A stretch of DNA of 64,000 bases, from assembly GCA_004431415.1 (NCBI GenBank), contig QPMI01000519.1:248001-312000 (forward strand), given 5' to 3'. This DNA is from Cyanophora paradoxa. Taxonomy: Eukaryota > Glaucocystophyceae > Cyanophorales > Cyanophoraceae. The translations under genes were made by a program, and so were the position numbers. Below are positions 53,601 through 63,934 of the stretch, piece by piece (the first letter of the stretch is position 1; each line of letters begins with the position of its first letter). The notes under the pieces were generated by a model, which did no database searches, was not told the origin of the DNA, and saw only the letters and a list, made by a program, of their open reading frames with translations.

Positions 53601-56600
53601 CCCGCAGCTGCAGTCGACGGCGCCTCTGACCGCCGGCGGCGGCGGCGGGGCGCAGGTGCGGGGGATGTCGCAGGCGCGGGGCCACGAGTTCCTGCGCAAC
53701 GGCATCGTCGTGTGCGCCGCGACGGGCGTCGCCCTCTTCGCCCTCTCCGCGGCCCTCGCGCTCTGGCTCGGGGGCACCATCCTGGAGCCCCTGCGCGCCC
53801 TCTACGAGGCCGTCGAGGACTTCTGGAACGGTGACTCCGAGCCCCCGCCCCCGCTCCTCGAATTCGACCGCACGTATAGACGCGCTTCCTGCCGGCCTCG
53901 CTGCGGTCCGCTGATCGTCGGCGCCGGGGCCGTCGGGGCGGGGGCAGACGAGTCGTCGATCTCATCGCGGCAGACGATGGGGCGGGCGTTCAGCCTGCGG
54001 GCGCAGGGGCGGGACGAGATCGGGCGCCTCACGGGCGCCTTCGGGCGCATGGCCTCCCGCATCAGCGAGGCCCGCCCCGCCCCGCCCGACCCGAGCCGCC
54101 GCCTCCGCCTCCCCGCGCTGGCTGACCGTCGCGCCATCGCTGCCCGCCCCGCGACACGCGCAGGCGTACTCGCGGATGCACGAGTCGCGGGTGAAGGCGG
54201 CCAACGAAGAGTACCGCACGCGCCTCATCATCGAGACCTCCAACGACGGTGCGCCGCGCGCCGCGCCCCCTTCACATTTCCTCCTTTGGCTCCAGCCTTT
54301 GCCGCGTCGCTCGGCCCCGCGAGCCCTGCCGACTCGCTTCCCTATCGCAGCCGTCTTCGTGATCGGGACGGACTGCGTGGTGCGCTGCCCGCCCTCCCCC
54401 GCGCCCCGCTCGCCCCCCGCCCGCCCCCCTCGAGCCGAGCCAAACGCGCCCGTGCGCGGCGGCAGGTGATCTCCTGCAACCACAGCGCCGTCCAAATGTT
54501 CGGGTACACCTCCGACGAGGTGCACGCCCCCCGTCCGACTCGCTCGGCCAGCGCGCCCCGCTCTGAGCAGCGGGGCCCCCAGCTCGTCGGCCAGAACGTG
54601 AACAAGATCATGCCCCCGGAGATCGCCGCCCAGCACGACTCCTACGTCAAGAAGTGAGTCTCGGGCCTTTGATTTCATAGCTGTACTGTAACATCGACAT
54701 TAGCTATCTATCGCGCTGACTGGCCGGATCTCGCGCGCGCGCGCGCAGGCGGGTGACGAGCGGGCGGACGCTGCAGTCGCGGTTCGCGATCGTGCAGGGG
54801 CAGCGGCGCACGGGCGAGGTCTTCCCCCTCGAGCTCTCCATCAGGTGGGCCCCGCAAGGGGGCACGGGCGCGCCCCCGGCCCCCGCTCGAGCCGCCCTCA
54901 CGCGCCCCGCAGCGAGATGAAGATCGGGGACGAGCACCTCTTCGTCGGCATGCTCCGCGGTCCGCGCGCCCTCCCCCGCCCCTGCCCCGCCCCGCCCCGC
55001 CCCGCCCCGCCGCTGTTTTAGCCCGCAGCTCGCTCGTCGCACTCCTCTGGCGTCCGATTCTTCCGCCCGAGCATCGCGAGCGACGTCTGACCTCGCGCCC
55101 CCCCGGCAGACATCACGGAGCGGAAGGAGATGGAGCGGCAGCTCGAGCGGGAGCGCCAGCGCGCCGAGAACCTCCTCAAGAACATGCTGCCCCCCTCGGT
55201 GAGCGAGCGCCGGCGCCGACCTCTTCACCGCGGGCGCTCGCCGCGCTGACGGGCCGCCCCGGGCAGATCGCGGAGCGGCTGAAGGACATGGCGGAGAGGG
55301 AGGCGGCCAAGGCGATGCGCTCCCGCCGCCAGTCCAAGGCCTACGGGCCGGGCTCCCCCATGTGCGCCTCCTCCTCGCCGCCTCTCGTCCCGGGTTGGGG
55401 TGGGGGGAGGCTGCCCGTGCTGACCGGCGCGCGCGTGGGGCGGCAGCGTCGGGAACGCGGCGCTCAACTCGGACGACGAGCTGGAGCCCCTCCCGGGCGC
55501 CCCGGGGCCCTCCTCCCGCCCGGGCCTCCACCGGGGCAGCCTGGACTCGAGCTCGAGCGGGCTGGGGCCGCGGGGCAGCCTGCGGAACATCGACCGGCAG
55601 CTGCTGGAGGGCGCCCTCACCATCGCCGACCGCTGCGACAATGTACCCGTCCTCTTCGCCGACATCGTGCGGGCCGCCTTCCCTTTCCAACCCTGCTCGA
55701 GGCCCGCCGGCCGCCCCCCGCTGAGGGGCCGGGCGCGCCTCCAGGTGAACTTCACGCCCCTCGCGAGCTCGATGGCCCCGGAGCGCCTCGTCCAGCTCCT
55801 CAACAGTGCGCGCGCCCCTGGCTACAGGCGCCTCCCCCGGCGCGGCCCGCTGAGGGGCCGGCCCCGCCCAGCTATCTTCATGGAGTTCGACGGCCTGGTG
55901 GAGCGGTTCGGCCTGGAGAAGATCAAGACGATAGGAGGTGCGGGGGCGAGGGCGGGAGGGGCCCCGCCGCCGCCGCCGCCGCGCCTCGCCCCGACGCGGC
56001 GCTCACCGCGGGGCGCCCCCGCGGCAGACGCGGTGATGATCGCCGGGGGCGTGCCCCCGGAGCTCCCGGGGGCCTTCCAGGCGCCCGAGAGCCGCAACAG
56101 CTCGGGGTCGGCGCGGCGCATGAACCGCGCGCGCCTCGCCTCCGGCGAGAGCGACCTCATCGACGCGCGCGCCGAGCCGCCCATCGTCCGCATGGCGGTG
56201 CCCCCTCTCTGTCCTTCCCTCCCTTGCCTCTCGGCCGAGCGCGCGCGCCGCGCAGCGCCTGGCGATCGCGATGCAGGAGTCGATCGCGCGGTTCAAGGGC
56301 GCCGACGGGCAGTCCTTCCGCATCCGCATCGGCATGCACGTCGGCACCGTCATCGCCGGCGTCATCGGCAAGCGCAAGATCATGTACGACCTCTGGTGCG
56401 CGGCGCCGTCCCCCCGTACCCCCATCCCCTTCCGCCCCCCGGCGCTGCCCGGGTCTCATCGGCCGTCTTCGTAGGGGGGACACCGTCAACATAGCGTCGA
56501 GGTCCGGACCGGCCCCACGGCGCGTCCCTCGGCGCGCGGGGCGGGCACTGATGGGCGGGCGGGCCGGGGGTGCAGGATGGAGTCCTCGGGCGAGCCGGGC

Positions 56601-58984
56601 CGGACGCAGGTCTCCGAGGAGTGCTTCGCCATCCTCAAGGGCAAGTTCGCGTTCGAGGTGCGCCCGTACCCCCCGCCCCACTCGTCCCCCGCCCCGGTCG
56701 CCACCCCCCCGCGCCCCGCGCCGCGCGGCATGGCCCGACGGGGCGGCGGGGCGCAGGACCGGGGCACGATCTTCGTGAAGGGGAAGGGGGAGCTGCACAC
56801 GTACTTCCTGCTGAGCGCGCGGGGCCCCGGGGCCGCCAGCGATCGCCGCCTCCCGGACTTCTCCTCCGTCCTCCGCGCCCCCGAGGACCAGCACCCCATG
56901 CAGATCACCGTCCGCCGCGCCTCCGCCCTCACGGTACCCCCCCCCCCCCCCCCCCCGCCCTTCCCCTGATTGAGCCCCGCTAGGTTGGATCCGAGGCGGA
57001 AGAGGAGGAGAGGGGCAGGGATGCAGAGCGGGAGGGCAGCGTCATCCGGAGCCTCGAGTCGGTCCGCGGGCCCCCATGCCCAACTCGGCGTTCAGCCCCT
57101 TCTCGGAGCTCATCGATACCCTCCTCCACCCCGCAGATCGGCCCCGATCTCGAGGGCGTCGATTTCACGGTGTGGAGGTACCCCCCATCTGCTCTCCCCC
57201 AGCTCGTCCGGACCATGCTCGACCGCCTTGGGGTACGTGCACGCGCTCGCGCTTCCGATCTGATCCCGTACCCCCCTCACACCCGCTTTCGCCGCAGCTC
57301 ATCAGCGCATGCAAGATCAGGACGCAGGAGCTCAGCGCGTTCATAGAGATCGCCCTCTGCTCCTACAGCGAGAAGAACCCGTTCCACGTGCGAGGCCGAT
57401 CAAATCTGAGCGGGCCCCGCGCGGATTCGAACCCGGGCTCTCAGGACGCGTTCCACGCGGCGGACGTGATGCAGTTCGTGTACTGCTGCCTGACGACCGT
57501 CGTGCGGGGCCGGTGCGGCCTTTGCTCCGAGCTAAGCTGGTGGAGCTATAGCTAAGCGGGCGGGCCTCGCCCGGGGTGCAGGGGAAACCGGAGCCCGCGG
57601 AGCCCAGTGCTGATGGGCGCCCCCTCGAGCTCCTCGTCGGGGCCCTCGCCGTCGGCCCCCGGCTCGGCGCGGCGCTCGCAGCAGCCGGCGGCGGCCGTCC
57701 TCCGGGAGCTCGACCACGTCGACATGCTCGCCCTCCTCGTCGCCGCCCTCTGCCACGGTGCCCCCTCCCTCTCCCTTCCTTTTCCCTCCTTCTCCCTCCT
57801 CTCGCTGAGGGCGGGGTGTCTCAGACCTGGAGCACCCGGCGGTGTCGAACGCGTTCCTGGTGCGGACGCGGGCGCCGATGGCGCTGACGTACGCGAACTC
57901 GTCGCCGCTGGAGCGGCACCACGCCTTCCGCTGCCTGGCGCTGCTCGAGCGCAAGGACCTCGACATCGCCGCCGGCCTCCTCCCCGAGCAGCGCGCCCGC
58001 TTCACCCAGGCCCGCCCCCGCCCCCGGCCCCGCGCCCCGCCCCCTCCACCCCGCCCCTAACCCTCCAAGAGCCATTCGCAACTCTTGGCCCGCCCGCCCC
58101 GCGCCGCCTTGGCCTCGCTGACGTGTCGAGCGCCCGCAGCTGGTGCTGGACACGATCCTGGCGACGGACATGACCCTCCACGGCGAGTACATGACCGCCG
58201 TCCGCGCCCGCTTCGCCCCGGTGCGCCCCGAGCCACCCAGCGATCGCGAGCCTAGCCTCGGCTGGCCAGGGCACGCTCCCCAGAGCCCGCGCCCTCCATC
58301 CCCCTCCGCCTCGACTCGAGCCTAGTCTCGCTCGCCCTCCGCGCGGGCCGGCCCGGCGGGCCTGACGGGGGGGGGCAGGGGGAGGGCGGGCACGGGCACG
58401 GGGCGGCGGAGCCTGCGCGCTCCCGCTTCTCCCACCTCGACGACCGCACCCTCCTACTCGGCCTCCTAATCAAGGTACCCCACCCCCCCCCCCCCCCCCC
58501 GAACCGCCGCGGCTCAGCTTATCGTTCCCTTCCGCTTCCGCAGTGCGCCGACCTCGCGAACGGCTCTCGAGGCTTCGAAAACTCTCGCCACTGGGCCGAG
58601 CGCATCCAGCTCGAGTTCTTCGGTGCGCACGTACCCCCCGCCCTCGGATCCCCCCGCCCGATCCCCCGCGGCAGAGCAAGGGGCGCTGGAGGCGGAGCTG
58701 GGGCTTGACGTCACGCCGGGCTTCCTGGACAACGGCGAGCCGGAGCTGCTCAACGCCACCCGCCAGGTACCCCCACGCGAATGGCGGTACCCCCCCTTTC
58801 ATCTGACCCTTCTCCCCCGCAGGTGGGCTTCCTGTCGGCGGTGACGGTGCCGCTCTTCGAGACGCTGGCGGGCCTGGTGCCCGAGGTCGGGAGCGAGTTC
58901 GCCGCCAACGCGCGCGCCAACGTCGCCCGCTGGCGCGAGGCCGCCGACGCCCTCCGCTCCAAGTCCCTCCTCAAGCCCTCCTGA
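50680..58984 (+). CDS. Membrane receptor adenylate cyclase fused to cyclic-nucleotide phosphodiesterase (HAMP-PAS-cyclase-PDE)
   Basis: A single multi-exon gene, probably 1700-1900 residues. Order: Ser/Arg-rich cytosolic head; membrane helix 1 (LSVVLFLQALAFCAMVAVFA, about 51690-51830); an extracellular sensor-like region of unknown family (52000-53650); helix 2 (VCAATGVALFALSAALALWL, about 53715); HAMP (LEPLRALYEAVEDFWNGD and DEIGRLTGAFGRMASRISE). Then PAS (IIETSNDAVFVIGTDCVV to FVGMLRDITERKEME, 54215-55135) and a signalling helix ending NLLKNMLPPSIAERLK. The class III cyclase domain (55630-56800) has LFADIVNFT, EKIKTIGDAVMIAGG and YDLWGDTVNIASRMES: both metal Asp, Lys and Asp for adenine choice, Asn and Arg for catalysis. 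Its end is GTIFVKGKGELHTYF. The PDE domain (57180-58970) has FHDAFHAADV, CHDLEHPAVSN, KCADLANGSR, EFFEQG and RQVGFLSAVTVPLF. TGA is at 58982-58984. Early exons (51200-51500) are unresolved. No stop or start suggests two genes. Confidence 0.88.
56937..56956. repeat. C20 homopolymer directly after a GTA donor
   Basis: Within an intron of the cyclase-PDE gene: the donor ACG|GTA is followed at once by 20 C, then GCCCTTCC and a CTGATTGAG branch-like sequence. Confidence 0.95.
58483..58500. repeat. C18 homopolymer near a GTACCC donor
   Basis: In the PDE-domain intron between LLIK and CADLAN: AAG|GTACCCCA followed by 18 C. Same arrangement as at 56937. Confidence 0.95.
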
Positions 58985-60298
58985 TCTCGATCATGAGCTT
59001 TGCGGGACAGTCCGAGGCCCATTTATCGTTATTTGCCCAGTTTCGCTGTAAAGAGAATACGTAGCACGTATATGCATGCCCCTGCAGCTGTTCAGTTACC
59101 CTGTTTTATTGCAGGCTTCAATCGCTGTTCATGATCAGCGATCACTCTGTGTCATGTCGTGTACTGCAGACATAGTATTAGTATGCCGCAGTGCACCCCA
59201 TTTTGCGAGCTGTTTGTATTTATGTGTATATATTTAGATCTGTCATAGTATAGTACCGTAGTACTATTTGAGAGTTTAAGATGAGATCAGCTAGGCCTAG
59301 GTACTGGCTTGATTTAGTGATCTAGGGGACCACTCACGATAATAGACCCATTGTCGAAACTCGTTACACGGCCAAAGGGCTCATGTGATGGTCAGGAGTT
59401 CATCGGTTCCATTCTTTATTTATTATAGATTAAGTAATAACTAATTTCGCCCTTCGCATAGTCGATCAATCACCGCTCCCCGATGTATAATCAGTTTCTT
59501 ATCCGTACTGTGTGAATTTTTTTCTTGAGAATTCTTCTTCGTGATTAGCCAGGCCACGATTTTCGCACTCAGCAGTTTCAGATTTGCTTGCTTCGAATTC
59601 GAACTCTGGATTCAATGAGTTCTGTAATCCCTTGTTTGCCAGCTTTGATTAGGCCGTAGACTTCACGTGCTAGTATACTATTCATTACTTCCAGTGTAGC
59701 TTCGATTCCAGGCCGCTGTAGCTGGACATGTCACAGTTCACGTGTAGCCTATAGCTAGTATAGATTGTAATTGGGAACTTGCTGAATATTTTTTTGTGTT
59801 ACGTATACGTCGAAAATCCTGCTGCGGGGGCGAGAGTGCTAGCTAGCGTATATTCTAGATCTAGATCTATGATAGCGCGCTCCGGAGCCTGGCCATGGGA
59901 CCATGTCGCAATTTTGCAATGTGCAGCTGCAGCTGCGGCTGCATGCGCAGCTGCATTTGAATTCGCAGCGCGAGCGACTCGGCGACCGCGCGCGCCGGGG
60001 CGACTAGTACTGGGCCGGCGCCATGCATGCGCGTAGCATATAGTGCGCATACATTTGCGCATGCGAACCCCAGTCAATCGATCAACCTATAGCTATGACC
60101 GATAAGATCTAGAAACTCATGCATATGCGCGCCGCGCGCGCCGGGGCGGGGACATGCGGTGGGGGGATGCAACCCGGCGCAGTCCGGGCGCCGAAGCCGT
60201 TAGCTATAGCATGAGGTGTAGCGCGCCTTACGGCGCGCCGCGCGCGGCCAAGGGGGGTACACCCACCATAGATCCAGGGGTGACCGGGATGAGATAGG
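58985..60298. other. AT-rich intergenic region
   Basis: 1.3 kb, clearly lower in GC than the genes on either side, with TTTATTTATTATAGATTAA-like stretches and TCTAGATCTAGATCTA near 59855. Palindromes such as GCAGCTGCAGCTGC appear near 59930. No ORF over 100 codons and no RNA gene seen. The region probably holds the 3' end of the cyclase gene and the promoter of the next. Confidence 0.6.
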
Positions 60299-63200
60299 AT
60301 GGCAGCCACGGCGCGAGAAGAGCCGCAGGGCAGTAGTAGCCCTGCGCTACAACCATCCGCGCCATCTGCGGCGAGCTCGGCGCTCATTCAGCGAGTAGAC
60401 TCCTTGCTCTCCACATTGGTGCCGAACAAGTGGACCGAATACAGCAGATTGCACGTGTTCAACTATGTCAAGTCGATCCTCGTTCGCGTCTTCCCAAACG
60501 TGACGGTGAGCTGCCTGGGTCGCTTTCGTATATGGAGCGCCAAGAGCGCCCGGGCGTGGCGGAGCTTCTGGACCAGTCGATAGGCCGAATCGCCCCGCGC
60601 GGGGCGGGCACGCTAGCCGCGCACCTTGCACGGTCCGCGCACAGGCCTTACGCGGTGCTGCAGGTCCTGCAGTTCGGCTCCGTGCCGCTGAAGACATATC
60701 TGCCTGACGGTGACATCGACGTTGGCTTCTTCGGCCTGCGCCTCGAGGAGGACTGGCCCCTCCGCCTCAAGAGCGCCATCGAGCGTGACGCGGCCAACCA
60801 GCAGAAGCTAGGCCATCCGCTGAAAGATGTAGCGTGCATCTTCGCCGAGGTGTGATTGTTGCCTCCGAGCACGCGGCCCCGGCGCTCCCATTCGCCGCTC
60901 ATGACGATCTCTCCGTTGCCTGAGCTCGCCCGCGCAGGTGAAGGTCGTGAAGTGCATCTTGGGCACGATCATGGTGGACATTAGCTCAAATCAAACGGCC
61001 GGTCTCTGCACTTTGTGCTTCTTCGAGGAGGCGAGCCCACCGTCTGCTGAATCTCGCCACTCGTGCTAACGGTGGCGCGCCGCTTTCCGCTTAGGTCGAC
61101 CGCCTGATTGACAAAGACCACCTGTTTAAGAGGAGCGTCATATTGATCAAGGCGTGGTGCTACTACGAGAGCAGGATACTTGGTTCGCAGATGGGTCTGA
61201 TTTCGACCTACGCGCTGGAGACACTCGTGCTTTACATTTTCAACCGGTTTAACGATTCTTTGCATTATCCTATCGATGTTCGTGCATCGCCCCTCACGTA
61301 GAGCCGCTTGCGGCGGGCAACCTCCGCGGTTGCCGATGCTCGTTTGAACGTGCAGGTCCTCTATCGTTTCTTGGAGGAATTCAGCCAGTTCGATTGGGAG
61401 AAGTACGCGATTTCTATATGGGGCCCGATCGAGATTGGAGCGCTGCGGAACCTGCCTCGTGCGCCGCACCCCACGCCCCTCGCATCTCTTTCCTTCCTTT
61501 TCTGACCGGCGCCCGGGGGCCCGCGCGGCGTCTCAGTGCCGGAGCGGGCGTCGTGGGAGGTTGCGGAAGGCAAGGAGCCGCCGATCACGTCCAAGTTCAT
61601 GACGTACATGCGGAGCATCTACACGGACTCGTTCGAGCGCCTCGGGGCCAACCGCCCGCACTACAAGCGACCGTCCGCGCCCCGCCCCGCCCCGCCCCGC
61701 CGCTCGCGCCGCCGCCGCCGCAGCGCTGACGCCGTGGCGCGCAGGGAGCAGCGGCAGTTCATGCTCAAGCACATGAACGTGGTGGACCCGCTCGTCCCCC
61801 ACAACAACCTCGGGCGCTCCGTATCCTTGTCCAACCTCGCGAGGATACGGAGTGCCCTCGGGCTGGGCCGGCAGCAGCTCGCCTCGGTCCTCGACAAGGC
61901 GGCCCCCGAGGCGGCCGCTGCCCTGGACCAGTTCTTCACGTCGACGCATCGTCGGCTCCGAGGGGACGTCTGGAGCCGCTCGGACCTTGCTGGGATCCAC
62001 CACCTGTGGAACTACGAGCGGTCCATGCTCTACTCGCTCGCGGTCACGGCCTCGGCCGCTCCCGCGCACGCCACCGCGACAGCCGCGGCGGCCGCAGCAG
62101 CAGCAGCGAACGCGCACATCGCTCGCATCCTGGCCGCCGCCTCTGCGGCGCACCTCCCCGCTCTTCTTCACCAACAGCAGGCCGCCGCAGCCGCCTACCT
62201 CCAGGCCTACGGGACTCTCCCCTCTTCCGCCTCCTCCGCCTCCTCCGCGTCCGCCGCCGCTGCCGTCCAGCCGGCCGCCCCCGCGCTCCCTTCCCCGTCC
62301 TCCCGGGGCGCGGCCGAGGCGGCGCGCGCGGCGGTCCTCTCTGCGATCGACGCGGCGGCGGCGGCGGCCTCGGGCGAAGGCGAGGCCTCGGGCAAGGGCG
62401 CTGGGGGCGAGCAGGCGCACCCGCCCGGCGCCGAGCACGCGCACTGGCACGGGCGCAACGGCGCCGTCAAGCCCCATCCGCAGCCGGCCTCCCCGCGGCC
62501 CGCCCGCGCCCTCCCGCGCCCCTGCCCCCTCCGGCCCCGGCTCCCCGGCGGCGCCTCCTCCTCCTCGGGCCGTCGCCCCGCCCCTGCCGGTCGTCCCCGC
62601 CCCGCCCACGGGCCCGCCCCCGCGCCCCCTCCGAGAGCTCTATCCCCGAAGAGCCGCCCATCCTCTTCGGCTCCGTGGACCCCGCCGAGCTCGCGAACGT
62701 CGTACCCCCTCCCTCCCGCCTCCCCGGCCTCCTCCTCCGCCTCCGGGCCTCCTCCGCTCGCCCCCGCCTGCGCCCGGCGCGCCGCGACCCCCCACCTCGC
62801 CCCGACGGCGGCCCCCGCCGCCCGCCCCAGCGCCGGCGCCGGCGGCGGCGCGAGGACCGGCACGTCGTCGCCGGCCTCGCGTGCCTCGGTCACCAGCCCG
62901 GGGCTGCAGGGGAGCTCTTCGGGGGAAGGGCCCCCCGAGGCGCGGCTGCCCCCCGCCGCCCAGCCGAGCGCCCCGTCCCTGTCCATCCACCTCCCCACGC
63001 CGCCTCACACCCCCGTCGTGCCCCTGCCCCGCTCCCCCGCCGCCTACCCCCACGGCTGGGAGGCCGATCCGCTCGCTGCCGCCGCCCGCCTCGCCATAAG
63101 GCACGCCCAGCAGCAGGCGGCGCAGCAGCAGCAGCAGCAGCCGGGGATCGTACCCCTGCAGCAGCCGCACCCCGTGCAGGCGGCGGCCTCCCAGATGCAG

Positions 63201-63889
63201 CAGGGGTACCTGGAGTACGGCCCCTCGGGGGCGGCGTCGCCCATGCCCCTGCCCTCGCCCTCGGCCTCGCCGGCCCCGCTCCCCGCGGCGCCCTCGCCGG
63301 TGCCGGCGCTGGCGCAGCAGCCCCTGGCGCCGCTCCTCTCGTCGATGCTGGAGAACATCCAGGGGCCCTTCACCTCGGCCTCGGGCGGCGCCGAGCGCGC
63401 CGACTACCTCGCCTCCGACCTCAAGGCCCGCCCTCTTCCCGCTCCGATCCGCGCCCCCCGCCGCGCCCCGCTCATCCTCCCTCGCTCGCGCGCGCGCAGG
63501 GGCTCCGCCAGAACGTCGAGCACCTGCAGACGATGTTCGCGCGGCGCGAGGGGCCCCCGACCTCCTCCCCCTCGGGCGGCGGCGGCGGCGGCGGGTACCG
63601 CCACGACCGGAGCATGACGCCCCCGCCCAGCGGCGCCCACGCTGGCTACGGAGGCGGCGGCGGCGGGGGGGGCGGCTACGGACGCGGGGGCGGCAACTAC
63701 TACAGCCCGCAGGGGCAGTACGCCCGCGGCGGGGGCGATCGCTGGGCCTCGCAGGGCGGCGGCTCGCGGGGCGGGCCCCGAGGAGGCCAGTGGGGCGACG
63801 GCGGCGACGCCCAGGGCGGCTACCGCAGGGTGCCGCCCCAGCAGATGCAGCAGCAGCAGCAACAACAACACCAGCAGCAACACCAGCAA

Positions 63890-63934
<45 letters not shown>

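Noticed and set aside
57391-57445. Possible tRNA gene in the cyclase-PDE gene
   Set aside because: Only the B-box-like word is present; the 54 bp interval is explained as an intron between PFH and DAFHAAD.
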